Source of the DNA: Haematococcus lacustris
Taxonomy: Eukaryota > Chlorophyta > Chlorophyceae > Chlamydomonadales > Haematococcaceae
DNA: 64,000 nucleotides
Assembly: GCA_030144725.1 (NCBI GenBank)
Contig: JASKMD010000024.1
Coordinates: 541,080 to 605,079, forward strand
Reading direction: 5' to 3'
This document shows, piece after piece, positions 19,557-29,221 of this stretch. The notes beneath the pieces were generated by a model. The model ran no database searches. It saw only the letters and a program-made list of their open reading frames with translations, and was not told the origin of the DNA. A program made the position numbers and the translations under genes. The stretch's first letter is position 1; each line of letters opens with the position of its first letter.

Positions 19557-20066
19557 AATTTCAAGTAGCATGCTGACATGCCCATGCACACAACTTTGAG
19601 GGACTGCCATCAGCCTCATGCCCATGTTTTTAACGACCTGAGTGACCTAGTGGGGGCAGAGGGGTATGGTGTAGCTGCGTTGAGAGTTGCAGGTGCTTGT
19701 GTCCCCTGGATTTGTTGCAGTTGCAGCATATCAGCATTAAGACAACTTGGCTGCAAAACTGGGGTTTAAGGGGTAGCTGACTTTATATCACCATATCTCA
19801 GCAGCCACTGAGTGAAAGAAGATGAGCAAGGGCACAGCACACAGAGGGCACACGTATGCTGCATGGCTGTGTGCTTCTTGGCGACCGGTGCACATTCCTT
19901 GGCCAGCAGCACCGAAAATGCTATCAAATCTATCAGGTTTAGGCCAGCCTCTGTGTACATGTAGCTCATGCGTGCAGACGGACAGACGTGCCACGTGCCA
20001 AGACAGGCACAAGCAGGAAAGCACCAAACGGACTCCACACGGTCAAAGCACAGAGCTCAAACTAGC

Positions 20067-21869
20067 TTAGCCCACGCCCATGCCAGCCTTGCACGACACG
20101 AACTTGGGGCCAGGCAGCGCCTTGGTAAGCGCATCAGCCACCATGTCCGCCGTGGGGCAGTAAGAGAACTCCACCTCGCCACGCCACACACGCTCACGCG
20201 CCATGTGGTGCATGACGGCGATGTGCTTGCTGCGCTGTGACTCTACTGGGTTCTTCACCAGGGCTACCGCACCCTGACTGTCGCACAGGATGGGAATTGG
20301 GCCAGTGACTGCACAGAGCTCATGCAGCAGCTTACGCAAGAACAGCGCTTCCCTGGTGGCGTCAGCAGCGGCCTGGTACTCGGCCTCGGTGGTGGAGGTG
20401 GCCACGGTGGTTTGCAGCTTGCTGCGCACCGACACGGTGGCACCGGACAGGATGAAGACATAACCTGTGGTGCTGCGCCGGGACTGCTTGCAGCTGGCGT
20501 AGTCGCTGTCGCAGAACCCCACCAGCTCCCCGCTGCAGCTGCCCCTGAAGACCAACCCTTGCCCCGCTGTGCCCCTGAGATACCGCAGAACCCCCTGCGC
20601 TGCCTGCTCATGCTCCCGCGTGGGCGACTGCATGTAGCGCGTAAGCTGCCCCACTGCGAAAGCAATGTCGGGGCGCGTGCAAGTGGACAGCCACAGCAGG
20701 CCGCCCACCAGCTCGCGGTAGCGCAGCGTGTGCTGCTCGCTGAGCTGCTCACCCTCCTTTACCAGCTGCGTGCCAGGGGAGAGTGGCAGCTGGCGGGGGT
20801 TGCACTCTGCCAGACCAAAGCGCTGCAGCAGCTGTTCGATGTACTGCTGCTGCGTCAAGCGCAAGATGCCGGCTGCGCGGTCAAAGGCAATGCGCATCCC
20901 CAGAAAATCAGCTGCCTGCCCGAGGTCGTGCACGTCAAAGGCTTGCTGCAGTTGCTGCTTCACCTCCTGCACCGCTGCCTCGTCTGCGCTGGCAAGGATG
21001 CAGTCGTCGACATACACGAGCATGTGCACCGCGCTTCCGCTGCTTGTGCGCAGGCTGAACAGGCTGGGGTCTGCTGCTGAAGCCCGGAACCCGATCTGCT
21101 CCAGCTGCTCGCGCCGGCACATGTACCAGGCCCGGGGGGCCTGCTTGAGGCCATACACTGTGCGCTGCAGCTGGCACACCAGCCCCTTGCCCACCTCATA
21201 CCCCTCTGGCTGCTCAACAAAGATCTGCGGGTCTGAGTCTGTGAGCTTGCTGTTAAGGAAGGCCGTTTTGAAGTCAATCTGCCAGAGGCCCCAACCCTTC
21301 TGCACTGCCAGGGCAAAGATAAGACGCTGGGTCGTGTGCATTACCACGGGGGCAAAGACAGCGTCCTCAAAGTAGTCCACCCCATCCCGCTGCCTAAACC
21401 CCTTCACCACCCAGCGAGCCTTGTACTTGACAATGCTGCCGTCTGAGCCCCACTTGACCTTTAGGACCCAACGGCCTGGCAGGACAGACATGCCAGGCTG
21501 CCTGCTGACCAGCACCCAAGTCTGATTGGCGTGCTGGCTGGCCATCTCGGCATCCATGGCACGGCCCCACTCCTCAGCATCGGGCCTGGACATGGCCTCG
21601 CTGAAGGAGCGAGGCTCAGCTGGCTGGCTAGCAGCACCCCCAGAGCTCCCCCTGCTCCCCCTGCTCCCCCTGCTCCCATCACCCTCCCGCTCACTGCCAC
21701 TGCTGCTGTTGCTTTCGTATCGAGCGGAGTAGCACAAAGTGACGAAGTCGGGGAATTCCACGCGCTTGCGCACGCGCTCAGAACGGCGCCGCTCGGGTGG
21801 CACAAGAGCTGGGCGCAACGCGGGCACGGTGTCGGGGGTGCCAGTCTCCATCCCCCCTGAACTGCCCAA
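20067..21869 (-). CDS. Copia reverse transcriptase-RNase H
   Basis: About 595 codons; the first ATG in frame is near 21851. The reverse transcriptase region shows WVLKVKWGSDG, KARWVVKGF, QIDFKTAFLNS, YGLKQAPRAWY and the catalytic YVDD (about 21006-21017). RNase H follows with GFCDSDYA, STTEAEYQAA and ILCDSQGA, and the element ends near VADALTKALPG. This normally forms one polyprotein with gag-integrase. Here it lies in the -1 frame relative to the upstream frame, just after its stop at 21890. Confidence 0.93.
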   Translation of the reverse strand: MGSSGGMETGTPDTVPALRPALVPPERRRSERVRKRVEFPDFVTLCYSARYESNSSSGSEREGDGSRGSRGSRGSSGGAASQPAEPRSFSEAMSRPDAEEWGRAMDAEMASQHANQTWVLVSRQPGMSVLPGRWVLKVKWGSDGSIVKYKARWVVKGFRQRDGVDYFEDAVFAPVVMHTTQRLIFALAVQKGWGLWQIDFKTAFLNSKLTDSDPQIFVEQPEGYEVGKGLVCQLQRTVYGLKQAPRAWYMCRREQLEQIGFRASAADPSLFSLRTSSGSAVHMLVYVDDCILASADEAAVQEVKQQLQQAFDVHDLGQAADFLGMRIAFDRAAGILRLTQQQYIEQLLQRFGLAECNPRQLPLSPGTQLVKEGEQLSEQHTLRYRELVGGLLWLSTCTRPDIAFAVGQLTRYMQSPTREHEQAAQGVLRYLRGTAGQGLVFRGSCSGELVGFCDSDYASCKQSRRSTTGYVFILSGATVSVRSKLQTTVATSTTEAEYQAAADATREALFLRKLLHELCAVTGPIPILCDSQGAVALVKNPVESQRSKHIAVMHHMARERVWRGEVEFSYCPTADMVADALTKALPGPKFVSCKAGMGVG

Positions 21870-21889
21870 ACCGCCAGCCCCGCCTGCCC

Positions 21890-24568
21890 CTACACCGAGC
21901 TATCTGGAGCAGCAGGGGGTCCACCCCTACTGCCCGCTTGTCCCCCACCGCCGCTGTTGCTGTCGCTGCTTCCCCCGCCACAGTTTGCGCTGTGTCGGGC
22001 GGGGGTGACGGTGGGGGTGACAGCAGGGGTCCCTCCCCCACTGCCCATCCTACCCTGCTCCATCCCACCCTGCTTCCCAGGCTGCTCCCCAGCTGCACTA
22101 TCCCCCCCCTTGGGCGCCCCGGCACTGGGCGGGGCAACCAGGTCGCTGGGAGCAGGCGCGCACGACACGGGAGCGAAGCGGCGCAGGACTGCTTGCTCGT
22201 CAAAGACCACGCTTTTGCTCACATAGAGCCGGCCCTCTGCCCACACTTGATAAGCCTTGCCCCCCTCCTCATAGCCCACAAAGACCCCCTTGATGCCCCG
22301 GCTGGCCAGCTTGCTGCTCGGCTCGCTGTCGTGCACCCAAGCTGGGCAGCCCCAAACGCGCAAGTGATGTATGTCGGGGGGGCTGCCAAAGCAGGCCTCA
22401 TGGGGTTTGCAGGGCTTGCCTGCCACTGGGCGCAGGTTGTGCACGTGCGCAGCTGCCATCACGCCAAAACCCCAGAAGTAGGCTGGCACCCCAGAGGCCA
22501 GCATCATAGCACGGACGCACTCCATGATTGTGCGGTTGACACGCTCTGCGCTGCCATTCATGGTGGGGGTGCGGGGGGCTGTCTGCTGGTGCGTGATGCC
22601 CTCGCTGCGCAACCACTGCTGTGTCTCAGCCCCGATGTACTCACCCCCCCGGTCTGTGCGCAGGTACACAACCTTGTGCCCCAGCCGACGCTGCAAGAGG
22701 GTGACCATGTCACGGAGGGCTGCCGGCGCGTCTGACTTGTGCTTGATGAGCACGACAGCCACCAGCCCGCTGAACTCGTCAAGCAGACTGACAAAGTAGC
22801 GCATGCCATCAGGCGTAGCAGCTGAGTACTGACCGGTGACGTCACAGACATCGCTGTGCACCAGCATCAGCGGGCGCGTAGCGGTAACCCCCAGCCCCGC
22901 ATGCTGCCTTGCCTCCAGGCTGGTCTGCTTGCCCATGACACAGGGCTCGCACAGCTCACTAGCTGCTGCCTCACACTGGGCGGCAGTGACCGAGGTGCCC
23001 CGCACCATGCCCTCCCGCAGCAGCCGAGCCAGCTGGCGATACCCCGGGTGCCCCAGACGGTGATGCAGGACCAAAGGGTCACTGCAGGTGCGGGCTGCAA
23101 GGCTGAAGCCGCCGGCGACAGGCACCGGCTTGCTGTCGAGCAGGAACAGGTCCTGCTCTACTTGAGTGCCCCTGATGCTGTACTTAGCCCCGGGCATGTT
23201 GATGGAGCAGCCAAACGGAGTGAAGTGTACACTCCCCCCCGCCCTGGTGGCCTTCCCCACTGAGACAAGGCTGCCGTCTGCCTCGGGAACATGCAGGACG
23301 TCCAGCAGCTGCATGGCCCCCCCTGCCCCCTCAAAGCACACCACCCCCTGCCCCTGCGCCTCAATCCTGCCGCCGTTGGCCACAATGATGTGGTGCGGCT
23401 CATGCAGGGGCTGGTAGTCGTGCAGGAGCTCGCGGTGTGGCGTGAGGTGCCGCGAGCACCCAGAGTCTATCACCCACTCCCCAGAGAGCAGGGGCTTGGA
23501 GACAACGGAGTAAGCAATGCTGCTGCGTGACATGCTGCCAGGGTGCCGGCTGGGAGAGCTTGAGTCACGCCCACGAACCGAGCTGCCCCAACCAGATGCA
23601 GCACCCCCCCCAGGCCCCGGGGTGGGAGGCCTGGCAGCCCCACTGGAGCGGGATGAAGGATCCCCACGCCATGATGGCGAGGGCGAGCGTGGCACAGGGC
23701 TGACAGGGCGGTTCGGGCACTGGTGCGCTTGGTGCCCCCTCTGGTGGCACTGCCAGCACTCCCCCTGGAACCCACGCCCGCCCCTGGCCTGACCCCTGCC
23801 CCGCCCTTGACCAGCATCCCTTGGCCCCCTGCTACCCGACCTACCCCTGCCCCCAGCCGACCGAGCTGCTAGAGCGACCGCATGAGGCTGGCTATTCTGC
23901 AGCAGCTGCTCCCTCAGGAGCAGCCTAGGGAGGATCTGCTCAAAGGTGAGCTGCTCATCAAGGGGCTGCTCAAGGATGGACTGTACAAGCTGCTGGTAAT
24001 CAGGTGGCAGGCCCAGCAGGGCTTGACAGAGAGTGCCGGAATACGCGCCGGTCGAGTTGATGCGCTCGTGTAAGTCCTGGGCCTCAGCCCAGTACTCTTG
24101 CACCGACTGACCTGACTGCATGCTTTGCCTGCCAGCCTTAATGATGAGCTGCTGACGGCTGGCATGCACCTGCTGGGTGTGCATGCTACGCAAGGCTTGC
24201 CACAGAGCCCTGGCTGACTCATGCCGGTTGCACAAGGCCCTGTATTTGTTTGGGTCAACAGAGCTGCAGATGATGGCATGGGCTTTCTCGTCTTGCTCAG
24301 GTGTTAGGGATGCTGCCACAGCAGCAGTCGCAGCCGCAGCCACGGCTGCAGCTGGCGAAATGGCCGGGGTCGCAACCCCGACCGGTCGCGCGGGTGACGC
24401 AGCCGCAGCTGAGACCGACCCTAGCCGACTGTTTCCCTCCAACCCCACAGGCGCTTTAACTACCGCCCCGAGCCCGTGCTGCCTCAGCAGCGCTTTCATC
24501 TCAAACTCCCAATTTTCGAACTGAACCCCGGGCTGGCCTAGCTTCTCCCGCACAGCCACCGCCATCAT
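21890..24568 (-). CDS. Copia gag-protease-integrase
   Basis: Starts at the first ATG after the primer-binding site. In order: a gag domain, a CCHC zinc knuckle (CWQCHQRGHQAHQC, near 23718-23760), an aspartic protease with DSG (WVIDSGCSRHLTPH), an H-H-C-C pre-integrase zinc site (HHRLGHPGYRQL ... CEPCVMGKQ), and an integrase core with the D, D and E of HSDVCD, RTDRGGEY and NGSAERVNRT. It ends in a Gly/Ser-rich linker at a TAG at 21890-21892. No other breaks are seen. Confidence 0.92.
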   Translation of the reverse strand: MMAVAVREKLGQPGVQFENWEFEMKALLRQHGLGAVVKAPVGLEGNSRLGSVSAAAASPARPVGVATPAISPAAAVAAAATAAVAASLTPEQDEKAHAIICSSVDPNKYRALCNRHESARALWQALRSMHTQQVHASRQQLIIKAGRQSMQSGQSVQEYWAEAQDLHERINSTGAYSGTLCQALLGLPPDYQQLVQSILEQPLDEQLTFEQILPRLLLREQLLQNSQPHAVALAARSAGGRGRSGSRGPRDAGQGRGRGQARGGRGFQGECWQCHQRGHQAHQCPNRPVSPVPRSPSPSWRGDPSSRSSGAARPPTPGPGGGAASGWGSSVRGRDSSSPSRHPGSMSRSSIAYSVVSKPLLSGEWVIDSGCSRHLTPHRELLHDYQPLHEPHHIIVANGGRIEAQGQGVVCFEGAGGAMQLLDVLHVPEADGSLVSVGKATRAGGSVHFTPFGCSINMPGAKYSIRGTQVEQDLFLLDSKPVPVAGGFSLAARTCSDPLVLHHRLGHPGYRQLARLLREGMVRGTSVTAAQCEAAASELCEPCVMGKQTSLEARQHAGLGVTATRPLMLVHSDVCDVTGQYSAATPDGMRYFVSLLDEFSGLVAVVLIKHKSDAPAALRDMVTLLQRRLGHKVVYLRTDRGGEYIGAETQQWLRSEGITHQQTAPRTPTMNGSAERVNRTIMECVRAMMLASGVPAYFWGFGVMAAAHVHNLRPVAGKPCKPHEACFGSPPDIHHLRVWGCPAWVHDSEPSSKLASRGIKGVFVGYEEGGKAYQVWAEGRLYVSKSVVFDEQAVLRRFAPVSCAPAPSDLVAPPSAGAPKGGDSAAGEQPGKQGGMEQGRMGSGGGTPAVTPTVTPARHSANCGGGSSDSNSGGGGQAGSRGGPPAAPDSSV

Positions 24569-24654
24569 TGGAACGGGCTCACCGGAAACACGCCGTAGCG
24601 CTGCTGATTCAAACGGACTGCACTTTTCGATGTCGGAATTGCACACGGAAGTGA

Positions 24655-24669
24655 CGTGGGCCCATAACC
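24655..24669 (-). promoter_or_regulatory. Copia primer-binding site, half-tRNA type
   Basis: Directly inside the 5' LTR the minus strand reads GGTTATGGGCCCA. This is the complement of the anticodon stem-loop of initiator tRNA-Met rather than of a tRNA 3' end. Drosophila copia has the same site and primes from a 5' half-tRNA. Confidence 0.82.
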
Positions 24670-24923
24670 TGCGAAGGGGGCACGTCAATGCCCATTACAA
24701 AAGAGTCCACGATCTAAGAACAAGTACAAATGCATAGCGGTGCACTACGGCTGCCACGTCGGATGCCCTATGTGCCATTGCAAGAGCGACCACCATACCT
24801 GCGAAGGGGGCACGTCAATGCCCACCGTCGCAGGCCCAAGGCACAGCTTAAGTACACCGCCTCACACTAGTTCACACTTAGGTCAGAGACGGCTGCGGGT
24901 GGCCTAGGCCTGTTCCCACAACA
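24670..24923 (-). repeat. Copia 5' LTR
   Basis: 254-bp partner of 16199-16452, same orientation. It should carry the promoter of the element. Directly outside it (24924-24928) is the second CCTGT copy. Confidence 0.93.
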
Positions 24924-25020
24924 CCTGTAAGCTGTGAGGAGTCTGAGGAGTCGCCTTACAACGCAGCCAGCATCTGGACCGCAACTTCACGCAAAGCATT
25001 GCCATGCTCACGCCTCATAT
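24924..25020. mobile_element. Right half of the copia target sequence
   Basis: Continues the transposon-derived repeat interrupted by the copia element, matching about 12757-12836. It ends at the ATAT target duplication of the next element. Confidence 0.7.
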
Positions 25021-25615
25021 GGTCACCCCCGCCATTGGCTGCACCCCTGATAATTATCCGACCGGTCTTTAAGAGTTTTTCAGCGATTCTTGCGCAGGGC
25101 AGTGTAGCTCACGAGCGCGAGGCTAGCGGGCTGCTCGGGCTGATGTGCACCTGTGCCGGGGCGGGCGGGGGTGTTGAGAATACTGGTCGCGTTGTGCCGG
25201 GGTTGGTCTGCTTAGTGGGGCTGTGATCAGCGAATAGCTATCGCGCTCAGCGGCCCAGCATTTCAAAAATTTTGAATTTCTTGTCAGGCGCAGGACCCCC
25301 CCGACATGTGTAAAAGTGCTAGTGCTAGTGCTGATAATGTGCCTGGGAGTGCTGGTGTGGCTTGTGGGCTGTCCCTGCACCACAACGTGCGACAACAAGC
25401 GTGCGACGCGTGTCACGTAAGACCATGTCAAGTTTCCATGAATTGTGCATTTTTTCCAGCCGGTTATCTGTCCAACCAAGACGGCAAGAGATGGACTGCA
25501 AGTTCAGTGCGGCTCCTTGTGTGGGCTTCTAACGTGTAATCAGGAAACAAGCGCGTTGTGTTCATGTGTGGGCCGTTTGTGATGCTCCAAAGTAGACCCC
25601 AATGCACTTTACACA

Positions 25616-26494
25616 TCAATTGTCCGCCTCATATTCAGCCTCCAGCTGCTCACTTAGCAGCTCTCTGCGCACTAAACGACGCAATTCCCGACGTCCCTCT
25701 TCCCTCTTCCATCCCATGTGCATGCGATATCGTGCACAGTGTTTGTTGGTCAGTTTGCCAAAGCACACCTCATCATGCAGCAAATCGGGATGGTACAACA
25801 TCAACAATGCATAACACTCTTCGTCATCCCTCACCTCCTTCACAGTGTCTTGAAACATGGGCATGGGCTCAAGTGGGGTGGTGGTGTCAGGCTTCATGCA
25901 CGGCTGGCATGACACACTCATGCACGTGCTACACGCACAACCAGCCATGGCCCATTGAGGCTGCTCCCTGTCAGGTGTGAACACCATACGGTGCATTGCC
26001 CTGCACCCCTTTACATCATTATGCATGCGCTCCACATCAGCCTCAGGCATACTGCATACAGCTGCTTGCCTAGCGTCGTCTAGCACCAGGTAGCGCCGAA
26101 ACATGATGTGACCACGAAGCCTGTGGCTAGCACTAGTGTCTTGTGCATGGCATGGCACAGCAAAATGCTTGTTAGCCCAATCAGTCAGCACAGCAGCCCC
26201 ACACACTTTTCCCACGAGTTCAGGATGCACTAGCATCTGCTCCCTCCACTCCCTCTTAGCCACCCCACCCTCAGAGTCATGCGTGCTCTTGAAATGCGAT
26301 GTGGCACCATATGACCATTGCACAGGCACCCCAAACCTATTGGCTAGGTGCCAATGCAACCTAATGGCCTTGGCCCCCTTGAACTGTGATGCACAACCAT
26401 CTGACCACAAACACAGCTGCCTCATGTCCATCTTGCCCACCCACCCATCATCTGGGTGCCTCCTGCCTTGCAGCAAACACTCAATCACTTGCAC
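25616..26494 (-). CDS. Transposase-like core domain
   Basis: About 290 codons, ending at 25616. Motifs in order: LWSDGCASQFKGAKAIRLHW, WSYGATSHFKSTHDSEGG followed by VAKREW, then a C-terminal part with PEADVERMHNDVKGCRAMH and a Cys cluster (CACSTCMSVSCQPC). A DG...QFK block followed by ATSH...D..GG resembles a pattern I associate with unclassified eukaryotic transposase-like proteins, where the aspartates could be catalytic; this is inference. The true exon start is unclear because upstream coding (26635-26895) must be spliced or frameshifted in. It occupies the 3' end of the gene carried by element 25021-29822. Confidence 0.6.
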   Translation of the reverse strand: MQVIECLLQGRRHPDDGWVGKMDMRQLCLWSDGCASQFKGAKAIRLHWHLANRFGVPVQWSYGATSHFKSTHDSEGGVAKREWREQMLVHPELVGKVCGAAVLTDWANKHFAVPCHAQDTSASHRLRGHIMFRRYLVLDDARQAAVCSMPEADVERMHNDVKGCRAMHRMVFTPDREQPQWAMAGCACSTCMSVSCQPCMKPDTTTPLEPMPMFQDTVKEVRDDEECYALLMLYHPDLLHDEVCFGKLTNKHCARYRMHMGWKREEGRRELRRLVRRELLSEQLEAEYEADN

Positions 26495-26634
26495 AAGGGC
26501 CGTGGTGGAAGGCAGTGTTGAACGGATGCAACCAGCCTACCCTACCCATGCAGCCCTACCCATGCAGCCACCCAGCCAACTAACCTGCAGGAGGCCACCC
26601 AACCCATGCAGCCCTACCAGCCCATGCAGCCAGC

Positions 26635-27470
26635 CTACCCAGCGGTCACGCGCACGTAGTAGTGCCGCACGTCCTTGTACATGGGTGACGGACTGCTGTG
26701 CTCCTCAAAGAAGGTGCGCACGTACTCCAGCTGCTCCTGGCTGAGACAGCGGCGGCCACGCCGGAGGGGCGCTGCTGCCCAGTCTGCTGCTGCGCCAGCT
26801 GCCAGGTTGGACAGGTGGCTCCTCCTGGCACGCTTTGACTGCAAGGGGCGTGATGCCCAGCTGCCTGGCCGTCCTCTTGATGCCATGCTGCTCAATGCCC
26901 CTGCCCATAGTCATGATTAAGGCAGTGTTGAACGGCTGCTGGTTTGTTGAGCGCTGCCCACCCGGGGCGGGCTTGATGCCGGCAAGCACAGGCCTGAGTG
27001 ACTCCACCATGATGCCCCCCAGCACCTGGTCAGGGGTGGAGGGGACCACGCCAGTAGCCAGGCTGACCACAGACCGCATGCGGCGGTGCTGCTGCAGCCT
27101 GTCCAGCAGCCCTGCACCCGCCTCCACTGGGTACTTCTGAAACTCATTCAGCAGTGGTTGCAGCTTCCGCTGCCAGGCCTGGGGGGAGTTGCTGAGGAAC
27201 TGCTGCCGGTGCGAGCGCAAGTCCCACACCGGGCGTGGGGAGAGCGGCTGTTCGGTGCAAGGCGGGGAAGAGGTTGCGGCCCCCTTGCCTCCTTGCCCCC
27301 TTGCCCCCTTGCCAATGCCCCCATGTTGCCCCCCCCCCTGTTGCCCCTGCCCTTCTCCCCCCCCCCCTGCTGCCCCGGCTGCCTCTGCCTCTGCAGCAGC
27401 TCGAAGCACAGCAGCCACAGCTGCCGCAGCAATAGATGCTGCCGCTCCTTGAGGCTCATCCAACCTGCAC
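26635..27470 (-). CDS. Middle exons of the element's transposase-like gene
   Basis: Open frames on the minus strand, after an acceptor near 27466. An Ala/Gly-rich start leads to WDLRSHRQQFLSNSPQAWQR, a helical region, NQQPFNTALIMTMGRG, and KRTARQLGITPLAVKACQ, which looks like a helix-turn-helix. A second frame continues with RRCLSQEQLEYVRTFFEEH and ends VRHYYVR, with a plausible donor (CGC, then gtgacc) before a stop at 26635. The change of frame near 26840 needs an intron or marks an indel. A 17-base word GGCAGTGTTGAACGG occurs at both 26512 and 26922, hinting at a local duplication or deletion. Confidence 0.45.
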
Positions 27471-27508
27471 AGCAGCAGCAACAGATGTCTAGCTATGGCT
27501 GGTGACAA

Positions 27509-27733
27509 GCAACAGTAGTTGGGGCAACAGTAGTTGGGGCAACAGTAGTTGGGGCAACAGTAGTTGGGGCAACAGTAGTTGGGGCAACAGTAGTTGGGGC
27601 AACAGTAGTTGGGGCAACAGTAGTTGGGGCAACAGTAGTTGGGGCAACAGTAGTTGGGGCAACAGTAGTTGGGGCAACAGTAGTTGGGGCAACAGTAGTT
27701 GGGGCAACAGTAGTTGGGGCAACAGTAGTGGGG
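27509..27733. repeat. 15-bp satellite, about 15 copies
   Basis: Unit GGCAACAGTAGTTGG repeated almost perfectly. It lies upstream, in the sense of the element's gene, of the acceptor near 27466. On the sense strand it stays open in several frames, which is an effect of the 15-base period. Confidence 0.94.
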
Positions 27734-27868
27734 GCACCACTCACTTTGCAGGTTGGGAAGGTAGTGGCTGCTCCTGCTCATCAGCCACTGGCAGCGCGGC
27801 GAATCTGTTGCTGGTCGTCAGCAACACTGTGGGGGCTGCACTGTGCACACGCTGAGGTTTGTGGTACG

Positions 27869-28438
27869 TGTGGTGTGGTGTGGTGTGGTGTGGTGTGGTG
27901 TGGTGTGGTGTGGTGTGGTGTGGTGTGGTGTGGTGTGGTGTGGTGTGGTGTGGTGTGGTGTGGTGTGGTGTGGTGTGGTGTGGTGTGGTGTGGTGTGGTG
28001 TGGTGTGGTGTGGTGTGGTGTGGTGTGGTGTGGTGTGGTGTGGTGTGGTGTGGTGTGGTGTGGTGTGGTGTGGTGTGGTGTGGTGTGGTGTGGTGTGGTG
28101 TGGTGTGGTGTGGTGTGGTGTGGTGTGGTGTGGTGTGGTGTGGTGTGGTGTGGTGTGGTGTGGTGTGGTGTGGTGTGGTGTGGTGTGGTGTGGTGTGGTG
28201 TGGTGTGGTGTGGTGTGGTGTGGTGTGGTGTGGTGTGGTGTGGTGTGGTGTGGTGTGGTGTGGTGTGGTGTGGTGTGGTGTGGTGTGGTGTGGTGTGGTG
28301 TGGTGTGGTGTGGTGTGGTGTGGTGTGGTGTGGTGTGGTGTGGTGTGGTGTGGTGTGGTGTGGTGTGGTGTGGTGTGGTGTGGTGTGGTGTGGTGTGGTG
28401 TGGTGTGGTGTGGTGTGGTGTGGTGTGGTGTGGTGTGG
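27869..28438. repeat. TGTGG pentamer array, 114 copies
   Basis: 570 bases of unbroken TGTGG units, without a visible variant. It sits in the intron between the coiled-coil exon and the middle exons of the transposase-like gene. It is CCACA on the sense strand. Confidence 0.97.
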
Positions 28439-28657
28439 GTTATGAAAGGTGTGGTGGTGGATGCTTGGGAGGGCATGCATGGGAACTGCGTACCTTGGCA
28501 TGGGCGCTAGTGTTATGTCCTGGCGTGGGCGCTTGAAGATGGATGACCTGAGGGACCCAGGGACCTGGGGAGAGCATGTAGAATGGTCTGGGAGGGGGTG
28601 GTTGGTGCTGACAGCCTGCTTCTGCACCTGCTGCTGCTTCAGTAGCAGGTCAGCCTG

Positions 28658-29221
28658 CTACTGCAGCAACAGGTGTTGCTGTGCTGCCAGCTGCTGCTGC
28701 ACCTGGCGTTGCAATTCAGCCCCACTGTGTGCATCGAGCTGTTGCTGCAGCCTGTAAAGCTGGTGCTGCTGCAGCTGGTGCTGCTGCTGAGCCACCTGCT
28801 GCTCCCTCTGCTGCAGGTCTGCCTGTTGCTGCTGCAGCTGGTGCTGCTGCTGAGCCACCTGCTGCTCCCTCTGCTGCACCTGGTGTTGCTGGTCCGCCAA
28901 CTGCTGCTCCCTCAGGTGCATGTCTGCCTGCTGCTGCTGCAGCTGCTGTTGCTGCTCAGCCACCTGCTGCTCCTTACGTTGAAGTTCATCCTGCTGGAGG
29001 TCCTGCAGCTGTTGCTGTAGATGTTGCAAGCGTTGGGTGTCAGCAACTTGCTGCTCCCTCTGCTGCAGGTCAGCCTGCAGCTGATGCAACTGTGCCTCAT
29101 AAGCACCAGCATCAGCCTGTGCCTTGGCCTCAGCCTCAGCAGCCCTGCGCCGGGCCATAACCTCCCTCGCTTTTTGCGCACCGGCACATCTAGCCTTTGC
29201 CCCCCTTTTCTTGTCAACCAT
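28658..29221 (-). CDS. Coiled-coil N-terminal exon of the transposase-like gene
   Basis: From an ATG at 29221 the frame encodes a basic start (VDKKRGAKARC) and then a long Gln-rich coiled coil built of repeated blocks (LQQREQQVAQQQHQLQQQQ). An in-frame TAG at 28658-28660 stands where a CAG codon would keep the heptads going. The same frame continues as QADLLLKQQQ up to a plausible donor (CAG, then gtgcag). This copy may therefore be inactivated by one nonsense change. Confidence 0.6.
   Translation of the reverse strand: MVDKKRGAKARCAGAQKAREVMARRRAAEAEAKAQADAGAYEAQLHQLQADLQQREQQVADTQRLQHLQQQLQDLQQDELQRKEQQVAEQQQQLQQQQADMHLREQQLADQQHQVQQREQQVAQQQHQLQQQQADLQQREQQVAQQQHQLQQHQLYRLQQQLDAHSGAELQRQVQQQLAAQQHLLLQ

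Larger units (their letters stand above)
16199..24923 (-). mobile_element. Ty1/copia LTR retrotransposon with nested insertion
   Basis: 8.7-kb element read right to left: 5' LTR, primer-binding site, gag-protease-integrase frame, reverse transcriptase-RNase H frame, a long 3' region, polypurine tract, 3' LTR. Integrase precedes reverse transcriptase, the Copia order. The 5-bp target duplication is intact and the LTRs nearly identical. The 3' region between the RNase H stop (20067) and the 3' LTR is 3.6 kb, unusually long. It contains the TIR element 16768-18609 and a helix-turn-helix reading frame. Confidence 0.93.

Noticed and set aside
20264..21860. Plus-strand and alternative-frame open frames over the copia genes
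   Set aside because: Shadows of the reverse transcriptase and integrase frames, caused by high GC content.
27728..28627. Several open frames over 200 codons on both strands (WCGVV and HTTPH repeats)
   Set aside because: Artefacts of the TGTGG pentamer array.
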